In this document: piece after piece, positions 22,924 through 31,535 of the stretch | Numbering within the stretch: the first letter of the stretch is position 1 | How the letters are laid out: each line of letters begins with the position of its first letter | Origin: Myroides marinus | GTDB taxonomy: Bacteria; Bacteroidota; Bacteroidia; Flavobacteriales; Flavobacteriaceae | DNA length: 36,154 nt | Direction: 5' to 3' | Assembly: GCF_900109075.1 (NCBI RefSeq) | Contig: NZ_FNYS01000030.1 | Coordinates: forward strand, 1 to 36,154 | Made by a program: the position numbers and the translations under genes | Notes under the pieces: generated by a model | Seen by the model: only the letters and a program-made list of their open reading frames with translations | Databases searched by the model: none | Told to the model about the DNA's origin: nothing

Positions 22924-24234
22924 ATGAATAAAGCAGAGATACTTAAAAATTTAAATATTGAGGCGTTAAACGAAATGCAAACTAAAGCATTTAACGCTGC
23001 TCAGAAGAACCCTAATGTTGTTCTTCTTTCACCAACAGGATCAGGAAAGACTGTAGCATTCTTAATGCCATTATTAGAACGTCTTGACCCGAACGTAAAA
23101 GGAGTACAGGCTGTGATATTAGTTCCTACTAGAGAATTAGCCTTACAGATAGAGACTGTTTTTAAGAAGATGGGTACAGCATTTAAGATTAATGCTTGTT
23201 ATGGAGGACACTCTACTAAGATAGAATATAACAATTTCAGAACCCCACCAGCGGTATTAGTCGGTACACCAGGACGTGTTGCTTTTCATATAGAAGAAGG
23301 ATCTTTTCTAACAGATACAGTTACAAGTTATGTAGTTGATGAGTTTGACAAAGCTTTAGAAATGGGCTTTCAATCTGATATGGATTACATTATCAATTCA
23401 TTTGAACATCTTGCTTTTAGAATGTTGACATCAGCTACGGCATTAAAGAAAATACCTGAGTTTACAGGATTAGAGAATCCAGAGCGCATTCACTTTTTAA
23501 AGTCAACAGACGTACAACCTGATCTTACATTTAGCCAAGTAGTTTCTACCACAGAGGAGAAATTAGAGACAGTTATTAAGTTAATAGGAAAGATTGGTAA
23601 GGATACGATACTTATCTTCTGTAATCACCGAGATGCGGTATCGCGTATTAGTGAGACATTGACTAAGAGAGGAGTAGCGAACAGTGCTTTTCACGGAGGA
23701 TTATTACAAGAAGATCGAGAGCGTGCTATTATGAAGTTTAGAAATAAGAGTGCACATATCTTAATTGCTACAGATTTAGCAGCGAGAGGACTTGATATAC
23801 CAGAAATAGGCCATGTGATACACTATCAAATTCCAGAGAAGGAAGATGCGTTTATTCACCGTAACGGACGTACAGCACGTATGAAAGCTAAAGGAAAGGC
23901 TTATGTTATGGTAACTAATGAAGAACTGTATGATTTCATTAATCCAGATATGCCTATTGAAGACCTTAATGGAAATTACCAAATAGATAATAAGACTGAT
24001 TTCAAAACAGTCTATATCAGTGCAGGTAAGAAAGACAAAGTTAACAAAGGAGATATCGTAGGATATTTAATTAAAACAGGAGGTCTGACTAAAGAAGATA
24101 TTGGAGTAATAGATGTAAGAGATACACAGGCCTTCGTAGCAGTGAATACGAAGAAAGTTAAAGCACTTTTAACTGCTCTTGTAGATACGAGATTAAAGAA
24201 TAAAAAAGTAAAGATAGAGATAGCTAGAGACTAG
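22924..24234 (+). CDS. DEAD-box ATP-dependent RNA helicase, DbpA-like
   Basis: The 436-residue protein unwinds or remodels RNA, probably during ribosome assembly. Motifs: Q motif (Q19), Walker A SPTGSGKT (36-43), PTREL (68-72), TPGR (115-118), DEFD (139-142), SAT (170-172) and HRNGRTAR near 312. Motif II reads DEFD instead of DEAD, an unusual Phe in the third place, while the catalytic D and E are kept. The last 75 residues (FKTVYISAGKKDKVNKGDIV, VIDVRDTQAFVAV) form a DbpA-type RNA-binding domain that recognises 23S rRNA in the model protein. Alone in its unit, convergent with dnaE2 and separated from it by a two-way terminator. Confidence 0.9.
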   Translation: MNKAEILKNLNIEALNEMQTKAFNAAQKNPNVVLLSPTGSGKTVAFLMPLLERLDPNVKGVQAVILVPTRELALQIETVFKKMGTAFKINACYGGHSTKIEYNNFRTPPAVLVGTPGRVAFHIEEGSFLTDTVTSYVVDEFDKALEMGFQSDMDYIINSFEHLAFRMLTSATALKKIPEFTGLENPERIHFLKSTDVQPDLTFSQVVSTTEEKLETVIKLIGKIGKDTILIFCNHRDAVSRISETLTKRGVANSAFHGGLLQEDRERAIMKFRNKSAHILIATDLAARGLDIPEIGHVIHYQIPEKEDAFIHRNGRTARMKAKGKAYVMVTNEELYDFINPDMPIEDLNGNYQIDNKTDFKTVYISAGKKDKVNKGDIVGYLIKTGGLTKEDIGVIDVRDTQAFVAVNTKKVKALLTALVDTRLKNKKVKIEIARD

Positions 24235-24249
24235 TTCTCTTTTAATTAT

Positions 24250-24290
24250 AAAAAAGCTTTGATGCATTTAGATGTATCGAAGCTTTTTTT
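24250..24290. terminator. Bidirectional terminator between helicase and DnaE genes
   Basis: A hairpin at 24250-24290 pairs AAAAAAGCTT, GAT and CA with TG, ATC and AAGCTTTTTTT (two mismatches). A-run and T-run flanks serve both the plus-strand helicase (stop 24234) and the minus-strand polymerase (stop 24302). Confidence 0.8.
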
Positions 24291-24301
24291 ATAGATAAAG
24301 G

Positions 24302-27300
24302 TTACTTAGTAAACTTCATACGGTGACGAGGAAGGTTTATCTCAGATGCTTTAGGATAAGGTTGACGATGTGTAAGACTGACATCTTCTTTTACTTTAGA
24401 CACCGTTGTTTGGTTATTATCGTCATCATAGTGATATCTCGGATCAGTGATAAAAGGCAACCTTGCCATTTTGAGTATTTGTACATTAGGGAAGTGATAT
24501 TCTACTTCTACAGTTCCTAACAGTAAATAACAACCACCACCTACAAAGGGATACTCTGTTAAGCTATCAGGAAAGTGTACTGTATCAAAATAATGACCAT
24601 TTGCATCTATCCATGTTCCGAAGTACATACTTCCCTTAGAAGTAGGGACATGTTTACGAGCGATTAAGTAACCGAGCATTCTAACCGTTTTTTTGTGATT
24701 TTGCAACAGATCACAGACCATTACATCTCCTCTAAACTTAGTTTTAAGTAGTTCAAAGGGCATACACGAAATAGGAAAACCTAGTAATTCTAATTCATCA
24801 AAGGCATCTTCATGTACAGAGCGCTTTAATGTAGGGAAGGTATATTCCTGTATTGGCTCTTGTAATAAAGTGAGTGCAGGAGCAGGTTCCTTTTTAGTCA
24901 ATAGAAGCTTAGCTTGAATGAGCAATTCGTTTTTTTGTTTACCTAAAGACTGAAAAGCTCCGATGAATATAAGCTTTTGTAAAGATTCAATGGCTATAGG
25001 AACGCGTTGTATAAAGTCAAAAATAGATTCATACCTCCCATTAGCTTTTCTTTCTTTGAGAATAGTTTTTAGCAACTCTAAACTAATGCCTTCAATGAGT
25101 TTTAATCCTAAGTACAAATCTTTACCAATTAAAGTAGTTTGTAGATCACTTGAGTTAACACAAGGAGGCAACACATTAGCACCAGACATAGCTGCTTCGT
25201 GTATATATACTTCCGTTCTATAGAATCCCCCTTCATTATTAATCACAGCAGTGATAAACTCTAATGGATAATAAGTCTTCAGATATAAACTCTGATAACT
25301 CTCTATCGCATAAGAAGCAGAGTGTGCTTTACAAAAAGAGTATCCTGCAAAAGATTCTATTTGTCTATAGATCTCCTCGCTTAATGCTCTAGGATGACCT
25401 TTAGCATCACAGTGCTCATAAAACCTGTTTTTAACTGCTTGTAATCCCTCAAGTGATCGACTCTTTCCACTCATTGCCCTACGCAGTATATCACCATCAG
25501 TGGCAGGTAGCCCACCGTAGTGTAGTGCTATTTTAATCACATCTTCTTGGTAAACCATAATACCATACGTTTCACCCAATTGCTCTTCAAAGACAGGGTG
25601 AAAGTATTCAAACTCATTGGGATGGTTGTGTCTATAGATGTATTCTTGCATCATTCCACTCTGTGCTACTCCAGGACGTATAATAGATGAGGCAGCTACT
25701 AATATTTTGTAATTATCACATTGCAATCTTCTTAAGAGACCTCTCATAGCAGGGCTTTCTATATAAAAACACCCAATCGTATTACCTGTTTTTAACTGCT
25801 GATTACACAATTCTTCATCTTTAGACAAAGCGATATTTCGTATATCAACTTCGATACCTTGGTTTTGAAGAATGAGTTCAGCAGCTTCATCAATATGTCC
25901 AATACCGCGTTGACTAAGAATATCGAATTTATCAAACCCAATATCTTCAGCTGTATGCATGTCAAATTGCACTACGGGAAAACCCTTAGGAGGAAAGTCT
26001 AATGCTGTAAAATTGGTAATAGGGTCTTCAGAAATTAAGATTCCACATGCATGCATAGTACGTTGATTGGGAAAACCCTCTAGCATTTGCCCATATTGAT
26101 GGATTAAAAGCACGATACTGTTTGTTTTGTGATGTTCTATAGGATTGCGTGTTAACGAGTCTAATTCGCTCTTAGAAAGCCCATATACCTTACCTATTTC
26201 TCTAATAATAGAACGATATTTAAATGTAGAGACAGCCCCACAGAAAGCAACGTGTTCTTTGCCGTATTTAGAGAAAATATAACGAAGTATATCATCTCGT
26301 TGATTCCATGACCAATCAATGTCAAAGTCAGGGGGCGACTTTCTATTTTGATTTAAAAATCGCTCGAAGTATAAGTCTAACTCTAAAGGGCACACATTAG
26401 TAATTCCTAAACAATATCCCACAATACTATTCGCACCACTACCACGACCGATATGCATATATCCTTGGCTATTGCTGTATTGTATAATATCCCAAGTAAT
26501 TAGAAAGTACCCAGCGAAGTTTAATTCATTGATGACCTTCAGCTCTTTAGCTAATCTTTCTTGAGCCTTGACGTGATCCTTGCCATATATGTTTATCATA
26601 CCAGTATAAGCAAGCTGCTCTAGCAGATCAGTATCCGTTTGTTTACACTCTGTATAGTGCTTTTTATTTCTAGGAACTTTAAAGGTGAACGAGTAATTAC
26701 AAGAATTGATTAACTCTTTTGTGTTTTCTATAATAATAGGATAATCTCTAAATTCAACTACTAATTGCTCTTCCGTTTTAAAGATATCAGTAGGAGCCGC
26801 ACAGTCTCTATCTGTTAGTTTTGACAGTAAAGTATTGTTGTCTATTGCTCTCAAGATACAGTGCAAGTTATAATCCTCTTCATTGAGATGATTGATAGTA
26901 TGCAGAATAACTATTTTATCCATTAGCGATTTCCACTTTTCAGTATAAAGAAGTGTAAGCTGTTCACTTCTTATACCGATGTATTCATCTTCTTTTAAAT
27001 GAGTAGGAGCAGAGGCAAAGGGATAAATAATATAGCAATCTTTAAATTCAGGTGCAGTAGTAGATAGAGAAGTATTGCGTTCGTTTAGTTTAGTTAAAAA
27101 TCTACCTATTTCGCCAAAGCCTTTTTGATTTTTAGCAATAAGGATATAGCGCAATTGATTGTCGTCCCTAATTTCTGTACCTACTATAGGTTTTATCCCC
27201 GCCTTTTGACAAGCAGTGATGAACTCATATACTCCACTGAGATTATTAATATCAGTAAGTGCCATAGCACTGATGTTGTGTTCTTGACCTAATTGCACAA

Positions 27301-27361
27301 GTCGTTGTACGGGAATTGTCCCATAACGAAGACTAAAATAGGAATGACAGTTTAGTAGCAT
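24302..27361 (-). CDS. DNA polymerase III alpha-type polymerase, DnaE2/ImuC-like
   Basis: The 1019-residue C-family polymerase starts with a PHP domain (HSYFSLRYGTIPVQRLV, H6; MALTDINNLSG). The palm carries GRGSGANSIVGYCLGIT (306-321) and PPDFDIDW with D347 and D349; the third acid is in DKFDILSQRGIGHID. Finger and tandem HhH-like parts follow (YQEDVIKIALHYGG, KAHSASYAIESYQS, LETL-type), with an OB fold at the end. At about 1020 residues it is shorter than replicative DnaE (about 1160 or more) and fits the DnaE2/ImuC group used in mutagenic repair. It is in line with the Y-family polymerase gene upstream, 184 bp apart with a repeat in the gap, and close to a LexA-like repressor, so it likely acts in damage-induced synthesis. 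Confidence 0.88.
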   Translation of the reverse strand: MLLNCHSYFSLRYGTIPVQRLVQLGQEHNISAMALTDINNLSGVYEFITACQKAGIKPIVGTEIRDDNQLRYILIAKNQKGFGEIGRFLTKLNERNTSLSTTAPEFKDCYIIYPFASAPTHLKEDEYIGIRSEQLTLLYTEKWKSLMDKIVILHTINHLNEEDYNLHCILRAIDNNTLLSKLTDRDCAAPTDIFKTEEQLVVEFRDYPIIIENTKELINSCNYSFTFKVPRNKKHYTECKQTDTDLLEQLAYTGMINIYGKDHVKAQERLAKELKVINELNFAGYFLITWDIIQYSNSQGYMHIGRGSGANSIVGYCLGITNVCPLELDLYFERFLNQNRKSPPDFDIDWSWNQRDDILRYIFSKYGKEHVAFCGAVSTFKYRSIIREIGKVYGLSKSELDSLTRNPIEHHKTNSIVLLIHQYGQMLEGFPNQRTMHACGILISEDPITNFTALDFPPKGFPVVQFDMHTAEDIGFDKFDILSQRGIGHIDEAAELILQNQGIEVDIRNIALSKDEELCNQQLKTGNTIGCFYIESPAMRGLLRRLQCDNYKILVAASSIIRPGVAQSGMMQEYIYRHNHPNEFEYFHPVFEEQLGETYGIMVYQEDVIKIALHYGGLPATDGDILRRAMSGKSRSLEGLQAVKNRFYEHCDAKGHPRALSEEIYRQIESFAGYSFCKAHSASYAIESYQSLYLKTYYPLEFITAVINNEGGFYRTEVYIHEAAMSGANVLPPCVNSSDLQTTLIGKDLYLGLKLIEGISLELLKTILKERKANGRYESIFDFIQRVPIAIESLQKLIFIGAFQSLGKQKNELLIQAKLLLTKKEPAPALTLLQEPIQEYTFPTLKRSVHEDAFDELELLGFPISCMPFELLKTKFRGDVMVCDLLQNHKKTVRMLGYLIARKHVPTSKGSMYFGTWIDANGHYFDTVHFPDSLTEYPFVGGGCYLLLGTVEVEYHFPNVQILKMARLPFITDPRYHYDDDNNQTTVSKVKEDVSLTHRQPYPKASEINLPRHRMKFTK

Positions 27362-27380
27362 GGGGGGATTTGTTTTTTTG

Positions 27381-27560
27381 TTATTTCGTTGTTTGTTGTT
27401 TCATTGTCTGAATTAGGATTAGAGAATTTGAAGATTAATAGGATATACTAAGTACAGACGCAATACTTTGCGTGTCACACAATCCTATTCAAAAAAGAAA
27501 TCCTATCAATCATAAAATTATTCCCCATTCTTCATTGTCCATTCCTTATTGTTCATTCTT
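27381..27560 (-). repeat. Dispersed repeat, copy A
   Basis: Shares a core at 27407-27485 with copy B (32573-32651) in reverse orientation: GGATTGTGTGA, GCAAAGTATTGCGTCTGTAC, TATATCCTATTAAT and CTAATTCAGA are common to both. Flanks also agree loosely: an AACAATGAGGAATG-like run on one side and CGAAACAACAAA-like sequence on the other. The centre GACGCAA-TAC-TTTGCGT can fold into a hairpin. It occupies the dinB-dnaE2 gap and overlaps the dinB 3' end slightly. Confidence 0.7.
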
Positions 27561-28706
27561 TCTTTTCAGAAATGCTCCAGAACATCTAGCAACGGCATCT
27601 ACACCATAGCGTTTTTTCATTCTGTCCATAGCTTGATAGAGCGCCATCATCTCTTCTGTATCCTCAAATAAGTTCATTTGGTAAGTACCTCGTACTAGAC
27701 CACTAAACTGTACACCTATTAGACGTAGTCGCATTCGACGTTGAAATACCTTGTCAAATAGTTCGTGAACTACCTTGATTAAAGTGTGATCAGCAGAAGT
27801 ATAACCTATTCTTAACTGTTTCGTTTCTGTATCGAAGTTAGTATAGCGTATTTTTACAGTAACGATAGATGTTAACCACTCTTCAGATCGAAGCTGAAAA
27901 GCGAGTTTCTCTACCATACCTGTGAATATAGATCGTAGCATTGGAATATCGATAGTATCCTGGTCGAAGGTGTGTTCAGACGAAATAGACTTGCGTTCTC
28001 TATACGGTTCTACAGGAGTAAGGTCTATTCCATTGGCTTTTTTCCATAAGTCAATACCATTTTTACCCAATAACTTCTGTAGTATCTGATGAGGCATTTC
28101 AGATAATGTCTGGATATTTCGGATACCAATACGAGAGAGTAGGGTGTAGCTCACCTCTCCTAACATAGGTATTTTACGGATAGACAGTGGATTGAGAAAG
28201 GGCTGTACTTCAGGTGCAGTAATATTAAGAGCTCCTTTGGGCTTAGCCTCTCCTGTTCCTATTTTAGATACCGTTTTATTAATTGACAAGGCATAACTCA
28301 GCGGTAATCCGGATTCTTGCTGTATTCTTTGTGTTAGTTCCTTTATCCATAACGCAGACCCAAAGAACTTATCCATCCCTGTAAGATCAAGATAAAACTC
28401 ATCAATACTCGCTTTTTCCATTACAGGTGCTTTTTCGGTGATAATATCTGTAACAAGGTGTGACATTTTTGAGTATAATTGCATATCACCTCTTCTGATG
28501 ATAGCCTGAGGGCATAATCGAGTTGCCATACGGATAGGCATTGCAGCTCGTACCCCGTATTGTCTAGCTTCGTAAGAACAGCTAGAGACTACTCCGCGGT
28601 CTCCACCTCCTATGATAATTGGCAGGCCATTTAGAGAAGAATCTACTAAACGCTCGCAAGACACAAAGAAGGTATCTAAGTCTAAATGTGCAATGGCCCT
28701 TTCCAT
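27546..28706 (-). CDS. Y-family DNA polymerase (DinB/Pol IV-like)
   Basis: The 386-residue translesion polymerase has all catalytic acids: D9 in AHLDLDTFF and D102-E103 in SIDEFYLDL. The palm and fingers (CSYEARQYGVRAAMPI), an HhH thumb (IPMLGEVSYTLLSRIGI) and the little-finger domain (SSEHTFDQDTID and on) are in order. A clamp-binding motif QMNLF is at 343-347. It is active by sequence, unlike ImuB proteins, which lose the catalytic acids. Its start is 83 bp from the divergent LexA-like repressor, and a DnaE2-like polymerase lies downstream, forming an SOS-type mutagenesis cassette. Confidence 0.93.
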   Translation of the reverse strand: MERAIAHLDLDTFFVSCERLVDSSLNGLPIIIGGGDRGVVSSCSYEARQYGVRAAMPIRMATRLCPQAIIRRGDMQLYSKMSHLVTDIITEKAPVMEKASIDEFYLDLTGMDKFFGSALWIKELTQRIQQESGLPLSYALSINKTVSKIGTGEAKPKGALNITAPEVQPFLNPLSIRKIPMLGEVSYTLLSRIGIRNIQTLSEMPHQILQKLLGKNGIDLWKKANGIDLTPVEPYRERKSISSEHTFDQDTIDIPMLRSIFTGMVEKLAFQLRSEEWLTSIVTVKIRYTNFDTETKQLRIGYTSADHTLIKVVHELFDKVFQRRMRLRLIGVQFSGLVRGTYQMNLFEDTEEMMALYQAMDRMKKRYGVDAVARCSGAFLKRKNEQ

Positions 28707-28762
28707 ATCGAAATAATTAAAAATTCTTGTACGAAATTACTATCTATGTTAGCAATAATATG

Positions 28763-28770
28763 TATATTTG
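28763..28770 (+). promoter_or_regulatory. -7 box of the LexA-like repressor gene
   Basis: TATATTTG matches TAnnTTTG exactly, 19 nt before the start codon at 28790, in the divergent gap between the repressor and dinB. The -33 element is not clear. Confidence 0.5.
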
Positions 28771-28772
28771 AT

Positions 28773-28787
28773 GCTATAAATAATAGC
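28773..28787. promoter_or_regulatory. Candidate operator of the LexA-like repressor
   Basis: The inverted repeat GCTAT-AAATA-ATAGC (28773-28787) lies between the -7 box and the start codon of the repressor. A related half-site TTAGCAATA occurs at 28749-28757, nearer to dinB. Placement in the shared divergent promoter suggests autoregulation and co-control of dinB. Binding is inferred. Confidence 0.5.
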
Positions 28788-28789
28788 AA

Positions 28790-29557
28790 ATGTCGTTTCT
28801 ATCAGATAATATAAGGTATTTACGTGCCCAGAAGATTATGTCTCAGCAGAAAGTAGCTGACGAGCTAATGATTACTCGTGCACGTTATTCAAAGTATGAA
28901 GAGGGAGCCTCTGAGCCACCTCTAGAAGTATTATTGCGTATATCTCGTTTCTTTCACGTCAGTGTAGACTTGATGATTTCGGTAGACTTGCGCAAAGTTC
29001 CTATGCAAGACTTATTAAAGTTAGAGGATAACCGTATCCTATTGCCAATTATGGTTGATCCACATGGTAATAACTTTATAGAGATTATTCCGCATAAAGC
29101 TAGAGCAGGATATCTTACAGGATATGCGGATCCAGAGTTTATTCAGAACTTAGATCAGATATCACTACCATTCCTAAAAGAAGGAAAGTATAGAGCATTC
29201 CCTATAGAAGGAGATTCTATGCCTCCACATCAGGAAGGGTCTTTTATTATCGGTAGTTATATCGAGCGCTTAGACTATATCCGCAACGGACATACTTACA
29301 TCATTATTACCGCTAATGAGGGAGTGGTGTATAAGCGTGTGTACCGTATAGATGACGAGACGTTAGAGTTGCACTCAGACAATACTTTTTATGATCCTTA
29401 TCGCATTAAAGCTTATGATGTCTTAGAGATCTGGGAGTATGCGAGTAGTATAGCGACAGAGGAGTTTAAACCTGAGGATTTAGGTGAACCAGATACTAAA
29501 GCGATGTTCCAAGAGATTAGACATATGCTAGGAGAGGTGATAAAGAAAGTGAAGTAG
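28790..29557 (+). CDS. LexA-like repressor: XRE helix-turn-helix plus S24 autopeptidase domain
   Basis: The 255-residue regulator has an XRE helix-turn-helix (about 5-62: NIRYLRAQKIMSQQKVADEL, TRARYSKYEEG) and a C-terminal S24 peptidase domain. Self-cleavage features are complete: scissile A106-G107 in HKARAGYLTG, nucleophile S143 in EGDSMPPH and general base K182 in VVYKRVYR, spaced as in LexA and CI repressors. DNA damage with RecA filaments would thus trigger cleavage and derepression. It is divergent from the Y-family polymerase, with a palindromic site between, which fits an SOS regulator of the dinB-dnaE2 unit. The XRE type of DNA-binding domain differs from the winged helix of classical LexA. 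Confidence 0.9.
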   Translation: MSFLSDNIRYLRAQKIMSQQKVADELMITRARYSKYEEGASEPPLEVLLRISRFFHVSVDLMISVDLRKVPMQDLLKLEDNRILLPIMVDPHGNNFIEIIPHKARAGYLTGYADPEFIQNLDQISLPFLKEGKYRAFPIEGDSMPPHQEGSFIIGSYIERLDYIRNGHTYIIITANEGVVYKRVYRIDDETLELHSDNTFYDPYRIKAYDVLEIWEYASSIATEEFKPEDLGEPDTKAMFQEIRHMLGEVIKKVK

Positions 29558-29655
29558 GTTTTTGGTCTATAGTTAACGGCTTACGGTTGACAGTTTTTAG
29601 GGAACAAGGAGTAGGGAACGGGAAACAGTAAGTAACTTCATAAGATATATAAAAG

Positions 29656-29695
29656 ATAAGGGCTGTATCAGATAATGATACAGCCCTTATTTTAT
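29656..29695. terminator. Bidirectional terminator between repressor and butanediol dehydrogenase genes
   Basis: A perfect 15-bp stem ATAAGGGCTGTATCA (29656-29670) / TGATACAGCCCTTAT (29676-29690) with loop GATAA, followed by TTTTA on the plus strand and TTTTATAT on the minus strand. It serves the repressor gene (stop 29557) and the convergent dehydrogenase (stop 29737). Confidence 0.85.
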
Positions 29696-29736
29696 AATTG
29701 TCGATTATTATTAAACCCTAATAACGTAATTAGTAA

Positions 29737-30801
29737 TTATTTATTGATATCGATCAGAATTTTTACTTGTTCTGGGTTGCTAACTAAAGCCTCAAAACCA
29801 TTAGTAACGATTTCATCAAGACTAATCTTCTTAGTTACTAATTTCTCTACTTCCATACGACCAGAGTCAATCAGATTAATTACCTCAGGGAATATATTTC
29901 TATAAGCGATTACCCCTTTTACAGTGATCTCTCTCAATACTTGATCTAAAGCATCGTGTTGAACAGGTTTACCGAATAACGCTACTAATACAGCAGTTCC
30001 TCCGTTACGAGTAGACGCAATACCTGTATTATAAGAAGCTTGTACACCAGCACAATCTAAGAATACATTTACCCCTAATCCACCAGTCAAAGCTTTAATC
30101 TTAGCAGGAAGATCAGCTTCTGTAGCGTTAAATACATGAGTAGCACCGATTTCTTTTGCTTTTTCTAAGCGTTTCTCAGCCACATCAGTTACGATTACAG
30201 TAGATGCACCTGCAGCTAGAGCAGCCTGAGCACATAATAATCCGATAGGTCCTGCACCAGAAACCAATACAGTTTGCCCTACTTTTAATCCACTTTGTAA
30301 TACTGAGTACACCGCTACAGCAGCAGGTTCTACTAATGCTCCTTGTTCAAAAGACATTGTATCAGGAATTTTGTGAATCATATAGTCTTCTACCACCACA
30401 TATTTCGCAAAACCACCGTTACCAGCTAAACCGATAAATCCTAAGTGCTCTCCTAAGTTATACTCTCCAGAAGCTACGAATGGGCTGTCGAAGTTTTTGT
30501 AGATAGGTTCGATTACTACGCGATCACCTACCTTAATATTTTTTACACCTTCACCTAATTCCTCTACGATACCAGAGAACTCGTGACCTAAAGTCGTTAC
30601 TCCTTGATGTCCGTTTAATGGATATGGTTTATCTAATGGGATAAGTTGAGGTCCGTGTACATATTCGTGTAAGTCAGAACCACAGATACCAGCGTATTGT
30701 ACCGCTACTTTTACCTGTCCTTTAGCAGGAGTAGGTATTTCTGTTTGTTCCACTCTAATATCTTTTGCCGCATACCAGCGAGCTGCTTTCATAGTAGTCA
30801 T
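29737..30801 (-). CDS. Zinc-dependent 2,3-butanediol dehydrogenase family protein
   Basis: The 354-residue medium-chain dehydrogenase resembles Bacillus BdhA. It would interconvert acetoin and 2,3-butanediol (or a related polyol and ketone) with NAD(H). Catalytic zinc ligands C40 (GICGSDLHEYVHGP), H73-E74 (LGHEFSG) and E157-type ALVEPAAVA are visible. The Rossmann motif VSGAGPIGLL follows. In the place of the usual four structural-zinc cysteines it has EPIYKNFDSPFVASGEYNLG, as in BdhA, so the structural zinc site is absent. The tail VTKKISLDEIVTNGFEALVS also matches. Single-gene unit with a -7 box upstream and a shared terminator behind. Confidence 0.85.
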   Translation of the reverse strand: MTTMKAARWYAAKDIRVEQTEIPTPAKGQVKVAVQYAGICGSDLHEYVHGPQLIPLDKPYPLNGHQGVTTLGHEFSGIVEELGEGVKNIKVGDRVVIEPIYKNFDSPFVASGEYNLGEHLGFIGLAGNGGFAKYVVVEDYMIHKIPDTMSFEQGALVEPAAVAVYSVLQSGLKVGQTVLVSGAGPIGLLCAQAALAAGASTVIVTDVAEKRLEKAKEIGATHVFNATEADLPAKIKALTGGLGVNVFLDCAGVQASYNTGIASTRNGGTAVLVALFGKPVQHDALDQVLREITVKGVIAYRNIFPEVINLIDSGRMEVEKLVTKKISLDEIVTNGFEALVSNPEQVKILIDINK

Positions 30802-30825
30802 GATTATCTTATTTTATGTTTCACT

Positions 30826-30833
30826 CAAATATA
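30826..30833 (-). promoter_or_regulatory. -7 box of the butanediol dehydrogenase gene
   Basis: Minus strand reads TATATTTG, an exact TAnnTTTG match, 24 bp upstream of the start codon at 30801. A TTTTTG is present nearby but too close for a normal -33 element. Confidence 0.5.
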
Positions 30834-31535
30834 CTGAACAAAAATTTTTTAGTTCGTTTATTGCGAAGTTTTCTTGTTAATTAATAGTCAATATTGTGTT
30901 ATAGTTTTAAGATTATGAGGTTTTTAGAATGTCATCTTCTAAAAAATATGAAATATTCAAGGAGTCGAGTAGTCAATGAAACATATTTTTTTAAACTCTA
31001 AAAAAATACAGCACCACTTTTTTTAAAATACAGCTATATGCCTTTATTTTCGAGTCTTCACAGCTGCAGTTCTTTCTTATTTTTTGTTTAAAAGCACTTT
31101 AATGGAAACTAATTGAAATAAAATAGAAAAATGTCCTAGTCATTTTTTTGCTTTGTTTTTTATGTAATTTATTGATATATAGTGTTTTGTTTGTTTTTGG
31201 TTATAATAGATCTACACTCTAATCCCTTGTAAACACTGTTCTCAACCTAGCTTGTTGGACAGTTTATGGAGAATAACTAATGAATAGTGGGCAAAAAGAT
31301 TGTTTTGACCAAGGATTGTCCATGAATTGATTAATTACTGTCCTTCTTTTAAAATACCGAATTGTATAAGATAAAGTCTAAAAAAGCAGAATAGGCTACT
31401 TTGATAATCTTCATCGGGAGGCAGAAATAGCTCTTAGCCCATATATAGCCAAGGTTTATTCTATTTAGTGATTGTTTGATAGGTTAAATAATTGTGTTGC
31501 TGTTGTTTATATCTTGTAAATAAAAAAATAGTACT
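30834..31535. other. Non-coding gap between dehydrogenase and DUF6266 genes
   Basis: About 700 bp of AT-rich sequence. I see no gene, terminator or strong promoter here. Only weak inverted pieces occur, such as GGACAGT (31258-31264) with ACTGTCC (31337-31343). Confidence 0.55.

Noticed and set aside
24302..27361. Identification as the replicative DNA polymerase III alpha subunit
   Set aside because: It is shorter than replicative DnaE and is grouped with a Y-family polymerase and an S24 repressor, which fits the DnaE2/ImuC type better.
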